This document shows positions 29,925-39,114 of a stretch of DNA of 44,845 bases, one piece after another. The notes under the pieces are model-generated. The model saw only the letters and a list, made by a program, of their open reading frames with translations. It was not told the origin of the DNA and made no database searches. Both the position numbers and the translations under genes were made by a program. Origin of the DNA: Massilia arenae (GTDB lineage Bacteria; Pseudomonadota; Gammaproteobacteria; Burkholderiales; Burkholderiaceae_D); the NCBI RefSeq assembly GCF_008014745.1, contig NZ_VPFD01000036.1:1-44845 (forward strand), written 5' to 3'. Within the stretch, counting starts at the first letter, position 1, and each line of letters begins with the position of its first letter.

Positions 29925-30902
29925 TCAGAACGCGCGCCGCATGCCCACGTTGAGCGAGGAACCATTGCCCGGCTTGACGCCCAGGTGGGCGCCGGCCAAG
30001 TGCTGGACGCGCGAGTAGGCGGCATAGAAATCCATCCGGCGCGACATCGCATAGGTGGCGCCGACAGCGAGCTGGCGCGCATCGTCGTTGGCCGGATCGC
30101 GGTCGTTGCGGCGCACGTAGGACGCCAGCAGCGTGGTCTGGCGCGATACCGGCACCGCCACCCCCATCAGCACGTCGCGGCTGTCGGTCGAGCGCGTGGC
30201 GGCGACGCTGGCGCCATAGGGATTATCGGGATTGAACAGCGGCGAATTGCCCCAGCCGCGGTTGGCGCTGTAGGCGGTATAGGCCGTGCCCCAGTCGAAG
30301 CGCATATTGGCGGCGACGATGGAATTGCGGGCCGCCATCGTGATGTCGACCTCGTTGTAGCGGGTGACCTTGGCCACGTTGCGGTTCTGGTGGGCGGCGC
30401 GGATATTGAGCGGCCCCAGGTTGACGCCGACCGTCATGCCCCAGGCGCGTCCCGACGGCGAGCCGTCGACGTCGCCCTTGCGCCACTTGGCGCCGGCGCT
30501 GACGCCGGCGAAGCGGCCCTCGAAGCCCTCGCTGTCGTCGGCACGCATCCCGCGCGGAGCCGACTGCGCCGCCAGACCGCCCTGGAAGGGATCGCCGACG
30601 TCGTTCAAGGCCGTGTAGTCGACGTTGTACTGGCGTCCGGCGGTGACGGTGCTGCGCCACTCGCGCTCGGACGAAAGCGGAATCTCCGCTTCGGCCTCGC
30701 GCGTGAAGATGGACGACTCGGCCGGCACCGTCTCGGCGCGCGCGGCCAGCTGCAGCTCGGCCAGGCAGTCGGCCCCGCAAACGGCTTCCTGGATCGCCCC
30801 GGCGCCGGCAACCTCCGCATGCGGACGGGCCGGTTCGTTCTGCGCCGAAGCGCACGCCGCGCTCCCTCCGAGCACGGCCAATACGACGATGGACATTCTC
30901 AT
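29925..30902 (-). CDS. Porin-like outer-membrane protein with atypical N-terminus, 325 aa
   Basis: From residue about 85 onward it reads like a betaproteobacterial general porin: TAGRQYNVDYTALNDVGDPFQ (PEFG-loop region), GVSAGAKWRKGDVDGSPSG, GMTVGVNLGPLNIRAAHQ and the closing HLAGAHLGVKPGNGSSLNVGMRRAF, ending in Phe as needed for BAM insertion. The first 80 residues after the signal peptide lack the usual strands 1-4 ('GVVDxG..GSRLGFKG.EDLG') and instead carry EAVCGADCLAELQLAARAETV. It may be a shortened or remodelled porin. Expression cannot be judged from the sequence. Confidence 0.75.
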   Translation of the reverse strand: MRMSIVVLAVLGGSAACASAQNEPARPHAEVAGAGAIQEAVCGADCLAELQLAARAETVPAESSIFTREAEAEIPLSSEREWRSTVTAGRQYNVDYTALNDVGDPFQGGLAAQSAPRGMRADDSEGFEGRFAGVSAGAKWRKGDVDGSPSGRAWGMTVGVNLGPLNIRAAHQNRNVAKVTRYNEVDITMAARNSIVAANMRFDWGTAYTAYSANRGWGNSPLFNPDNPYGASVAATRSTDSRDVLMGVAVPVSRQTTLLASYVRRNDRDPANDDARQLAVGATYAMSRRMDFYAAYSRVQHLAGAHLGVKPGNGSSLNVGMRRAF

Positions 30903-31084
30903 GGCGTCATTCTCTCCCTGACACCTACTATCCGCCTGTTATGGCAACCTGATCTGTCTAATACCTCACATAACCGAGAGTTTCGGCTCGCCCTTGATCC
31001 GACGCACGATTAGGGCATTGATGTCCACCGTACACCGAATGGTGAACCGGTGCAATCTTTACGAGATTTCCAGAAATGTCGCCT

Positions 31085-31816
31085 TCAACGCCGCAACGCG
31101 GCGAAGGCGGCCGGCTCCCATTCGCGCAGCGCCAGCAGCAGGCCGCTGCCGCGCCGCTGCGCCAGCGGCGCCGCCAGGCTTTCCTCGTGCAACTGGGCGA
31201 AGCGAGCGCGCATCAGGCGCAATTCGTGCTGCAGCTTGGCGCGCGCGCTGTCGGTGAGCATCCCGTGCGCGAAGTCGAGCGTCTCGCCGCTGCCGTCGAA
31301 GTCGCCGGCGACGAACTCGGGCATGCCCTGGCCATTGAAGTGGCGCCGGATCGGGCCGTCGGCCAGCCAGTCGAAGTCGCGCGCCACATTGACCCGGATG
31401 CGGTTGCCGGGCAAGAGCGTGATCAGTTGCAGGCGGTCCAGGCGCAACAGGTATTGCAGGCACTCGGCCTCGCTCAGCCGGTAGACATTGAGCATATCGA
31501 GCATGCGCCAATGGTTCAGCGCGCACACCGCCACCAGCAGCAGCTTGTCGTCCTGCACCAGTTCACTCTCCTGCTCAGCGCTCAGGGTACGCAGGCGGCG
31601 CTGGCCGTTCTGGGTTTCCTGCGCGATCTCGGCCAGGGTAAAGCCGAGCAGGCTGCAGATTTCCACGATGCGCTCGAGCGTGAATTGCTCGCTGGCAAAC
31701 AGGCGCTTGATGCTGGGCTCGGACAGGTCGAGCGCGATGGCGACGTCGCGGTAGGTCAAGCCTTGCAGCTTCAGCTGGCGCTTGAGGGTGGCGATGATCT
31801 GGCTGATTTGGGTCAT
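31085..31816 (-). CDS. Cro/CI-type HTH transcriptional regulator, 243 aa
   Basis: Residues about 18-70 contain an XRE-type HTH: GLTYRDVAIALDLSEPSIKRLFASEQFTLERIVEICSLLG. The remainder is a helical sensor/oligomer region (CALNHWRMLDMLNVYRLSEAECLQYLLRLDRLQLITLLPGNR) of unknown type. It starts 20 bp after the diguanylate cyclase stop and is in the same operon. Targets unknown; control of c-di-GMP-related genes is possible but is inference from position. Confidence 0.88.
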   Translation of the reverse strand: MTQISQIIATLKRQLKLQGLTYRDVAIALDLSEPSIKRLFASEQFTLERIVEICSLLGFTLAEIAQETQNGQRRLRTLSAEQESELVQDDKLLLVAVCALNHWRMLDMLNVYRLSEAECLQYLLRLDRLQLITLLPGNRIRVNVARDFDWLADGPIRRHFNGQGMPEFVAGDFDGSGETLDFAHGMLTDSARAKLQHELRLMRARFAQLHEESLAAPLAQRRGSGLLLALREWEPAAFAALRR

Positions 31817-31836
31817 GATGGGAACTCGAGGAACGA

Positions 31837-33564
31837 TCAGGAAACGGTACCGGTCACCGCCGCATGCCAGACCGGCACCGCGGCCAGCCTGACGGCGTTC
31901 TTGCCGCCGCGCTTGGCGGCGTACATCGCATGGTCGGCGCGTGCCAGCCAGGCATCCAGGTCGGGCTTGTCGGCGGGCGCGAACAGCGCCACGCCGATGC
32001 TGGCGCCCACCGTGACGTCGGTGGTGCGCAAGGTGTAGGGTTCGCGGATGCAGGCGAGCAGCTTGCGCGCGGTATCTTCGGCGTCGCCCGGGCTGGCCAG
32101 CATCTCGAGCACCACCACGAATTCGTCGCCGGCCAGCCGCGCCACCAGGTCGGTCTTGCGCACAGCCGCGGCCAGGCGCGCGCCGAACTGGCGCAGCAGC
32201 TCGTCGCCCTCCTCGTGGCCGTGGGTGTCGTTGACCGCCTTGAAGCCGTCCATGTCGATGAACAGCAGCGCCGCCGGCATCGTGCTGCGCGAGGCGCGGG
32301 CCATTGTCTCGGGCAAGGCCTCCATCAGCGCACGGCGATTCGGCAAGCCGGTCAGCACATCGTGCAGCAGCAACGCATTGAGCTCGGCGGTGCGTTCGGC
32401 CACCGCCGTTTCGAGATGCTCGTTCATCTCCTGCAGCGCGCGCCGGTACTGCGCTTCGCTGCTGACCAGGTCGCGCATCGTGCCCGACAGCATGTTCGCT
32501 TCATGAAAACCGCTGATCTGCGGGATCGGCGGCAAGTCTTTCCCGCTCGCCGTGGCCTCGGTCACCCTTTCGATCGCCTGGCCCAGCTGGGCCATCGGCT
32601 GCGCCAGGCGGCGCGCCAGCAGCGCCGCGGCCAGCACCAGCAGCAGGCCCAGTAAAGTGCTCCAGGCCAGCATGCGGCGCTTCAGCTCGCTGGCGCCCTG
32701 CAGGGCTTTTTCTTCATCCTGCCGCACCAGCACCGACCACCGCAGCGTCGCGGGATTGCCGGCGTGGCCGGTCTGGCTGAATCCGGTGAGATAGGTGCGC
32801 CCGCCCGGCCACGCTTCGCGCAGCGCGCCGGTGTCGCCCGTATTGGCGCGGCGCAGGCTGGCGGTATCGATCTTCTGCTCGACCAGCTCCTGCGGCCCGA
32901 GCAGGACGGTGCCATCGGCGCGCACGACCAGGATCTCGGCGCCATACTCGCGCAGCGCCGGCGTGAGCATCATCTGCGCCTGGCGGCGAGCCCATTCCCA
33001 GCTCAGATGCACGCCCAGCACGGCGAACAGCTCGCCCTCCTGGCTGAACACGGGCGTCGAGACGTCGACGAAGCGCCAGGGGTCAGGCCTTTGCGGCATC
33101 AGCTTTTCCAGCAGCAGCGCCGGATGGTAGTCGGTGGCGCGCACGCCATCGCGGCCGACCTGGAACCAGGGACGCATGCTGACGTCGTTCCCCTCCAATA
33201 GCCCCATGGTCGAGGCGACCACCTTGCCCGAGTTGTCGGCCATGCCGATCCAGGCGTAGTCAGGGAAGGTCTGCTGCAGGCTCTCGAGCGTGACGCGCGC
33301 CACTTCTGGATTGCGTGCCTGGCGCACCGACGGCAAGGCGGCCAGCAGGCGGGCATCGCCGACGGCCTGCTCCACGACCCGATTGAGCGCGTCGCGCATC
33401 TGCCACGACAATTGCTGCAGGCGCAACTGGGCTTCCGCATTCGCCTGGCGGACGGCGAAATGGTTCACCACCGCCAATTGCAAGGCCACGGTCAGTGCCA
33501 CGGTGATGCACACTGCCAAGGTCATTAGGGTGGACAGGCGGAATTTGCAGAGCAGACCTTGCAT
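31837..33564 (-). CDS. Membrane-bound diguanylate cyclase with dCache sensor, AGDEF variant, 575 aa
   Basis: Transmembrane helices at about 13-35 and 299-317 bracket a periplasmic dCache-type domain (residues 40-295) that senses a small ligand. A short HAMP-like linker and coiled coil lead to a GGDEF domain (residues about 400-560), with DVLTGLPNR, FIDMDGFKAVND and active-site A478-G-D-E-F482. The first Gly is Ala, a change seen in some active cyclases. An inhibitory I-site R469-K-T-D472 lies five residues before. It should make c-di-GMP from GTP with product feedback. The HTH gene follows. Confidence 0.93.
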   Translation of the reverse strand: MQGLLCKFRLSTLMTLAVCITVALTVALQLAVVNHFAVRQANAEAQLRLQQLSWQMRDALNRVVEQAVGDARLLAALPSVRQARNPEVARVTLESLQQTFPDYAWIGMADNSGKVVASTMGLLEGNDVSMRPWFQVGRDGVRATDYHPALLLEKLMPQRPDPWRFVDVSTPVFSQEGELFAVLGVHLSWEWARRQAQMMLTPALREYGAEILVVRADGTVLLGPQELVEQKIDTASLRRANTGDTGALREAWPGGRTYLTGFSQTGHAGNPATLRWSVLVRQDEEKALQGASELKRRMLAWSTLLGLLLVLAAALLARRLAQPMAQLGQAIERVTEATASGKDLPPIPQISGFHEANMLSGTMRDLVSSEAQYRRALQEMNEHLETAVAERTAELNALLLHDVLTGLPNRRALMEALPETMARASRSTMPAALLFIDMDGFKAVNDTHGHEEGDELLRQFGARLAAAVRKTDLVARLAGDEFVVVLEMLASPGDAEDTARKLLACIREPYTLRTTDVTVGASIGVALFAPADKPDLDAWLARADHAMYAAKRGGKNAVRLAAVPVWHAAVTGTVS

Positions 33565-33848
33565 AGGAGATTCGCGTAAACTTAATAACCCGTCATCATA
33601 GCGCTGAAACCAGGGGTGAGTTCATCCTGAAAACAATGCACTAGGGAAATTTATTAAACGCTGAGGATTTTGGATAGAACGCAACACTTTAACGCAAGCT
33701 GAAGTCGCTGTAGCATTTCTTTTAGCAAAAAATTGTATTCATTTCTCTCCATTCTAGAACAGGCATTTTCGGAAAAATCGGATATGGGGAATAAGACACT
33801 CGACCATGTCACTATTCGTTTTTGCCGACTGCCACAAGGACGGTATCG

Positions 33849-34751
33849 ATGACCACCCATATGGACCGCTTCCAGGAGATGCAGATCTTTACGCGCATCG
33901 TGGAGCGGCGCAGTTTCACGCTCGCGGCCGACGAGCTGTCGCTGCCACGCGCGACCGTGACGAACGCGATCAAGCGCCTGGAAGCGCGGCTCGCAACGCG
34001 CCTGCTGGACCGCACCACGCGGGTGGTCGCGCCGACGCTCGATGGCGAAGCGTATTACGAGCGCTGCGTGCGCCTGCTGGCCGACCTCGGTGAAATGGAA
34101 AGCGTATTCACCCGCGCAGCGCCGACCGGCTTGCTGCGTGTGAACCTGCAAGCCACGCTGGCGCGCCGGGTCGTGGCGCCGCGCCTGCCGGCCTTCCTGG
34201 CGCGCTATCCGGGCATCGAACTGCAGATCGGCGAAGGGGACCGGCTGGTCGACCTGGTGCGCGAAGGCATCGACTGCGTGCTGCGCGTCGGTAATCTGCA
34301 GGACTCGTCGATGGTGGCCCAGCAAATCGCGCAGATCGCGCAAGTAACGTGCGCCAGCCCCGCCTACCTGGAGCGCCATGGCCGGCCCGCCACGATCGAC
34401 GGCTTGCGGCAGCACCAGGCCGTGAATTTCATCTCCTCGGCGACCGGCAAGCCGTATCCGCTCGGATTCCTGGTCGACGGTGCGCTGCGCCAGCTGACCC
34501 TGCCAGGCCCGGTCTCGGTGACCGGCGCCGATATGTATACGGCCGGCGCGCTTGCCGGCCTGGGGCTGGTGCAGGTGCCGCGCTACCGCGTCGAACGCGA
34601 GCTGGCCGGGGGCGAACTCGAGGTCTTGCTGCCTGAGCTCGCGCCGCCGGCCCTGCCCGTGTATGTGCTGTATCCGCAGAGCCGCCAGTTGTCGCCGCGG
34701 GTGCGGGTATTCGTCGACTTCCTCAAGGATGCGTTCGCCGGCTTCGGCTGA
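33849..34751 (+). CDS. LysR-family transcriptional regulator, 300 aa
   Basis: The N-terminal winged HTH is standard (FTRIVERRSFTLAADELSLPRATVTNAIKRLEARLATRLLDRTTRVV), followed by the PBP-like effector domain containing PRLPAFLARYPGIELQIG and YTAGALAGLGLVQVPRYRV. The subgroup resembles the CrgA/AaeR-like group that often regulates the neighbouring gene. Start at 33849 has AAGGA nine bases upstream. It is divergent from the diguanylate cyclase and transcribed in the same direction as the carboxylesterase, which begins 51 bp downstream. Confidence 0.92.
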   Translation: MTTHMDRFQEMQIFTRIVERRSFTLAADELSLPRATVTNAIKRLEARLATRLLDRTTRVVAPTLDGEAYYERCVRLLADLGEMESVFTRAAPTGLLRVNLQATLARRVVAPRLPAFLARYPGIELQIGEGDRLVDLVREGIDCVLRVGNLQDSSMVAQQIAQIAQVTCASPAYLERHGRPATIDGLRQHQAVNFISSATGKPYPLGFLVDGALRQLTLPGPVSVTGADMYTAGALAGLGLVQVPRYRVERELAGGELEVLLPELAPPALPVYVLYPQSRQLSPRVRVFVDFLKDAFAGFG

Positions 34752-34802
34752 GCGATTCGGTTACCATGAAGGCACGCTTACATATTCAATCAGGAGACCC
34801 CG

Positions 34803-36248
34803 ATGCCGCGTTCCCCCTTCCGCCCCCTGCTCGCCGCCGCCCTGGCCATCGCCGCCCCCATATCGCTCGCGGGCCCGGTGGTGACGATCGACAGCGGCAA
34901 GGTGGAGGGAAAGGTCGACGCCGGCATCGCCAGCTGGAAGGGCATCCCCTTTGCCGCCCCGCCGGTGGGCGCGCTGCGCTGGCGCGCGCCGCACTCCGTC
35001 CAGTCCTGGGACGAAGTGCGCCAGGCCACCAGCTACGCCGCGGACTGCATGCAACTGCCCTTCCCCAGCGACGCCGCGCCGCTCGGTACCAAGCCCGATG
35101 AAGACTGCCTGTACCTGAACGTCTGGAAGCCGGCCAACGCCAAAGGCAAGCTCCCGGTGCTGGTCTGGATCTATGGCGGCGGCTTCGTCAACGGCGGCTC
35201 GTCGCCGCCGACCTATTCCGGCGCCGAGCTGGCGAAACAGGGCGTGGTGGTGGTCAGCTTCAATTACCGCATTGGCCGCTTCGGCTTCTTCGCCCATCCG
35301 CAACTGACGCAGGAAGCCGGCCAGAAGGTCGGCCAGAAGGTCGGCCAGGAAGCCGCGCTCGGCAACTACGGTTTCATGGACCAGGTCGCGGCGCTGGAAT
35401 GGGTCAAGCGCAATGTGGCGAACTTCGGCGGCGATCCGGCCAACGTCACCATCAGCGGCGAATCGGCTGGCGGCATGTCGGTCAATTTCCTGCTCACGTC
35501 GCCAGCCAGCCGCGGGCTGTTCGCCAAGGCCGTCGTGATGTCGGGCGGCGATGGCGGCACGGCGCCGACGCCGCTGGCCGGCGCCGAAAAAATCGGCGTG
35601 AACTTCGCGGTCGCCAAGGGCATCGCCGCCGACGATCCGAAGGCGCTCGACAAACTGCGCGCGCTGCCGGCCGACAGCGTCGTCGACGGGATGAACCTGG
35701 CCAACTTCAGGATGCAGGGCATGCCGACCTATCACGGGCCGTTCGCCGATGGCAGGCTGGCGATCGACTCGGGCGCCGCCTTCGGCGCCGGCCGCATGCA
35801 CAAGGTGCCGGTGATGATCGGCGCCACCAGCGCCGACATCGGCGGCAAGACCGGCTATATGGTCGCGGGCGCGCGCAGCCTGGCGGCGACGCTGGCCGAC
35901 CACGGCGTGCCGGTGTACGCCTACCGCTTCTCGTACGTGGCCGATTCCGTCGCCAAGCCAGGCGCCGGCGCCGGCCATGCGACCGACATCCCCTTCTTCT
36001 TCGATACGGTGGCGGTCAAGTACGGCGAGCAGGCGACGGCCAAGGACATCGCCGTGGGCAAGGCGATGAGCACGTATATGGTGAGCTTCGCCAAGCGCGG
36101 CGATCCGAATGGGGCGGGCTTGCCGGCTTGGCCGCGCTATGCGCGCTCCGGCGACCATCTGATGGATTTCGCGGCGGAGGGCAAGCCGGTGGCGCAGAAG
36201 GATCCGTGGGGCGCCGAGATCGACTCCGCTGCAGCATCCCGCCGTTGA
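34803..36248 (+). CDS. Type-B carboxylesterase, secreted, 481 aa
   Basis: A signal peptide (LLAAALAIAAPISLA) precedes a carboxylesterase/para-nitrobenzyl esterase fold with GIPFAAPPVGALRWRAP, EDCLYLNVW, the oxyanion GGGF (VWIYGGGFVNGG), nucleophile Ser in GESAGG and His in the GHATDIPFFFD segment. It would hydrolyse carboxylic esters in the periplasm or outside. An internal 12-bp unit (GGCCAGAAGGTC) is repeated in tandem at 35319-35342, giving the repeat QKVGQKVGQ, which may be length-variable. The LysR gene lies 51 bp upstream. Confidence 0.93.
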   Translation: MPRSPFRPLLAAALAIAAPISLAGPVVTIDSGKVEGKVDAGIASWKGIPFAAPPVGALRWRAPHSVQSWDEVRQATSYAADCMQLPFPSDAAPLGTKPDEDCLYLNVWKPANAKGKLPVLVWIYGGGFVNGGSSPPTYSGAELAKQGVVVVSFNYRIGRFGFFAHPQLTQEAGQKVGQKVGQEAALGNYGFMDQVAALEWVKRNVANFGGDPANVTISGESAGGMSVNFLLTSPASRGLFAKAVVMSGGDGGTAPTPLAGAEKIGVNFAVAKGIAADDPKALDKLRALPADSVVDGMNLANFRMQGMPTYHGPFADGRLAIDSGAAFGAGRMHKVPVMIGATSADIGGKTGYMVAGARSLAATLADHGVPVYAYRFSYVADSVAKPGAGAGHATDIPFFFDTVAVKYGEQATAKDIAVGKAMSTYMVSFAKRGDPNGAGLPAWPRYARSGDHLMDFAAEGKPVAQKDPWGAEIDSAAASRR

Positions 36249-36296
36249 CCCGACCTGCGGCGCACCACTGGGGCGCCGCGGGCATCGCGCATCGTC

Positions 36297-36400
36297 TATA
36301 ATATTGCTTGGGTGATCATACCGCTCAGGTATGACAGGATTTGCGCTGGTCGGGCCGCCACGCGGTTCGGCTACGCACGTCTACCATGACACTCACCCAG
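36297..36400 (+). promoter_or_regulatory. Promoter -10 and structured leader of nhaA (possible cation riboswitch)
   Basis: TATAAT at 36297-36302 places the start near 36309. From there GGGTGA (36310-36315) can pair with TCACCC (36393-36398), enclosing the hairpin CATACC-GCTCA-GGTATG (36317-36333) and a further TGCG/CGCA-closed arm (36342-36377). No -35 is evident. The rest of the 304-bp gap (to 36552) has a GGCCA-CCTCT-TGGCC hairpin near 36419. Confidence 0.5.
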
Positions 36401-36552
36401 TATCGTTGCATCATTCCGGCCACCTCTTGGCCGCCCCGCTTCCCGCTTTCATCCGCCCCCCGCTGGCCCATTCCCGGCCATGCCGGACCGTCGGCTGCCA
36501 ATTCATGAGACATACCGGACGGCGCATGCGCCGTCGCGGCTGGAAAACATTT

Positions 36553-37773
36553 ATGCGCATAGAACGACGACTCTCCCATACATTCCAAGAATTCATTGCA
36601 TCGGGCAAGGCCGGTGGCGCCATCCTGATCCTGTGCACCCTGGTTTCCCTGTCCATCGCCAATTCGGCGTGGGGCCCTTCCTACCTGGGCTTCTGGCACA
36701 TCCCGCTCGGCGGCCTCACCGTCGAACTGTGGATCAACGACTTGCTGATGGCGGTGTTCTTCCTGCTCGTCGGCCTCGAACTCAAGCGCGAGATGTACAA
36801 CGGCGAATTGTCCGACCTGCGCAACGCCATGCTGCCGATCCTGGCGGCGGCCGGCGGCATCGTGGTGCCGGCCGGGATCCACTTCGCCCTCAACGGCGGC
36901 ACGCCGACCCAGCCCGGCGTCGGCATCCCGATGGCCACCGACATCGCCTTCGCCCTGGGCGTGCTGGCGCTGCTGGGCAACCGAGTGCCGGCCTCGCTCA
37001 AGGTGTTCCTGACCGCACTGGCCGTGATGGACGACCTGGGCGCCATCATCGTCATCGCCGTGTTCTATACAGCCCAGCTGTCGGTGGCTTACCTGGCGGG
37101 CGCCCTCGCGGTCTTCGTGGCGCTGCGCGTGATGAACAAGTACCTGCGCGTGCTGGCCCTGTGGCCCTATCTGCTGGGCGGGGCGCTGATGTGGTTCCTG
37201 ATGCTCAAGTCGGGCGTGCACGCCACCATCGCCGGCGTGCTGCTGGCCTTCACCATTCCCTATTCGGCGCTGGAAGACGATGCCAATTCTCCATCGCACC
37301 GCCTGGAACACGCGCTGCACAAGCCGGTGGCCTTCCTGATCCTGCCGATCTTCGCGCTGGCCAATACCGGCATCGTGATCGGCGCCGACTGGGCCGGCGA
37401 GCTGGCCTCGCTCAACAGCCTCGGCATCCTGGTCGGCCTGGTGCTCGGCAAGCCGGTCGGCATCCTGCTGTTCAGCTTTGCGGCGGTCGCGATCGGCGTA
37501 TGCCGCCTGCCGCTCGACCTGGCCTGGCGCCACGTGCTGGGCGCCGGAATGCTGGGCGGCATCGGCTTCACGATGTCGATCTTCATCACGAACCTTGCGT
37601 TCGTGGGGCATGCGGATATCATCAACGCCTCGAAGATGTCGATCCTGGCCGCTTCGGTGATTGCAGGCACGATCGGCTTCGTCTGGCTCAAGCTCATGGG
37701 CGCGCCGCTCGCATCCGACCGCGATCTCGATACCATGGATTTCGACGAAGATCCATCCACCCCTGCGAGATAA
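36553..37773 (+). CDS. nhaA: NhaA Na+/H+ antiporter, 406 aa
   Basis: The protein has the usual twelve helices and length. Key signatures: the family N-terminal motif GGAILILCTLVSLSIANSAWG, GLELKREMYNGELSDLRNA, MATDIAFALGVLALLGNRVP and the ion-binding DD pair in TALAVMDDLGAIIVIAVFY. It exchanges Na+ (or Li+) for 2 H+ at alkaline pH, in the inner membrane. ATG at 36553 with a weak GGA-type RBS is chosen to match family starts; the open frame upstream to 36331 is leader sequence. It is followed 12 bp later by the K+ transporter pair, giving an ion-homeostasis operon. Confidence 0.96.
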   Translation: MRIERRLSHTFQEFIASGKAGGAILILCTLVSLSIANSAWGPSYLGFWHIPLGGLTVELWINDLLMAVFFLLVGLELKREMYNGELSDLRNAMLPILAAAGGIVVPAGIHFALNGGTPTQPGVGIPMATDIAFALGVLALLGNRVPASLKVFLTALAVMDDLGAIIVIAVFYTAQLSVAYLAGALAVFVALRVMNKYLRVLALWPYLLGGALMWFLMLKSGVHATIAGVLLAFTIPYSALEDDANSPSHRLEHALHKPVAFLILPIFALANTGIVIGADWAGELASLNSLGILVGLVLGKPVGILLFSFAAVAIGVCRLPLDLAWRHVLGAGMLGGIGFTMSIFITNLAFVGHADIINASKMSILAASVIAGTIGFVWLKLMGAPLASDRDLDTMDFDEDPSTPAR

Positions 37774-37785
37774 GCCGAGCAGTCG

Positions 37786-39114
37786 ATGAACAAGGTCATC
37801 CACCCCGCGCGCGCGGTCGCCCTGGGCTTCCTGCTGGCGATCCTCGCGGGGACCGCCATGCTGATGCTGCCGCTGGCGCGCGCCGACGGCGCCGGGGCGC
37901 CGCTGATGGTCGCCTTCTTCACGTCGGTGTCGGCGGTGTGCGTGACCGGGCTGGTCCTGGTCGATACCGGCACCTACTGGTCCGGTTTCGGCCAGTCGAC
38001 GATCATGGTGCTGTTCCAGCTGGGCGGCCTGGGCATGATGACCGCCGCCACCCTCCTCGGCCTGATGGTGAACCGCTCGCCCAAGCTGCGCACGCGCCTG
38101 ATGACCCAGACCGAAACGCGCTCGATCGGCATGGGCGACATCTCGAGCGTGGCGCGGGTGGTGCTGGTGGTGTCGGTGCTGTTCCAGCTGGCGATCGCGG
38201 CGATCCTGACGCTCAGGCTGCAATCGGACTATGGCCTCGCCTGGCGCGAGGCCGGCTGGGTCGGGCTGTTCCATGCGGTATCGGCCTTCAACAACGCCGG
38301 CTTCTCGATCCACCCCGACAGCATGATCCGCTACGCGGGCGACGCCGGCATCCTGGTGCCGGTGATGCTGGCCGCCATCATCGGCGGCGTGGGCTTTCCG
38401 GTGCTGCACGACCTGCGCCACCGGTTTCGGGATCCGCGCCACTGGTCGCTGCACACCAAGCTGACCCTGTCCGGCACCCTGATCCTGCTGCTCCTTGGCT
38501 ACGTCGCCATCCTCTTGTTCGAATGGAAGAATCCGCAGACCCTCGGCGCCTTCGGCCTGTTCGACAAGCTCATGAACGGGATGTTCATGTCGGCGGCCGC
38601 CCGCACCTCGGGCTTCAACACGGTGGACGTGGCGGGGCTGACCCGCGAGACCTGGGCCCTGCATTATTTTTTGATGTTCATCGGCGGCGGCAGCGCGGGC
38701 ACCGCGGGCGGGGTCAAGGTAGGCACCGTGGCGGTGCTGGTGCTGCTGGTGATTGCCGAGGCGAAGGGCCACACCGATACCGAGGCCTTCGGACGCCGGG
38801 TCGGCTCGTCCGCCCAGCGCCAGGCAATCACGGTGCTGGTGCTGGGCAGCGTCGTCGTCGCCTTCGGCACCGTAGCCCTGCTGCGGATCTCGCATTTCCC
38901 GACCGACCAGGTCATCTTCGAGGTGATCGCCGCCTTCGGCAGCGCCGGCCTGTCGACCGGCATCACCGCCGACCTGCCGCCTTCGGGCCAGCTGGTGCTG
39001 GCCCTGCTCATGTTCGTGGGCCGGGTCGGCACGATCACCTTCGCGACCTCGCTGGTGCTGGGCGAGCGGCGCATGCCTTACCGTTATCCTGAGGAGCATC
39101 CAATTGTTGGGTAG
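37786..39114 (+). CDS. K+ uptake transporter, KtrB/TrkH type, 442 aa
   Basis: Four selectivity-filter repeats with their central Gly are recognisable: SAVCVTGLV, NNAGFS, TSGFNT and GSAGLSTG, among about eight to ten membrane helices. Loop 2 (GGGSAGTAGGVKVGT) is characteristic of the KtrB/TrkH superfamily. It conducts K+ (with Na+ dependence in Ktr) together with the peripheral KtrA/TrkA-type protein encoded next, whose TTG start overlaps this stop by 11 bp. Confidence 0.93.
   Translation: MNKVIHPARAVALGFLLAILAGTAMLMLPLARADGAGAPLMVAFFTSVSAVCVTGLVLVDTGTYWSGFGQSTIMVLFQLGGLGMMTAATLLGLMVNRSPKLRTRLMTQTETRSIGMGDISSVARVVLVVSVLFQLAIAAILTLRLQSDYGLAWREAGWVGLFHAVSAFNNAGFSIHPDSMIRYAGDAGILVPVMLAAIIGGVGFPVLHDLRHRFRDPRHWSLHTKLTLSGTLILLLLGYVAILLFEWKNPQTLGAFGLFDKLMNGMFMSAAARTSGFNTVDVAGLTRETWALHYFLMFIGGGSAGTAGGVKVGTVAVLVLLVIAEAKGHTDTEAFGRRVGSSAQRQAITVLVLGSVVVAFGTVALLRISHFPTDQVIFEVIAAFGSAGLSTGITADLPPSGQLVLALLMFVGRVGTITFATSLVLGERRMPYRYPEEHPIVG

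Noticed and set aside
33654..34415. 253-codon minus frame opposite the LysR gene
   Set aside because: Antisense to a clear LysR regulator; the part outside it is AT-rich leader DNA.
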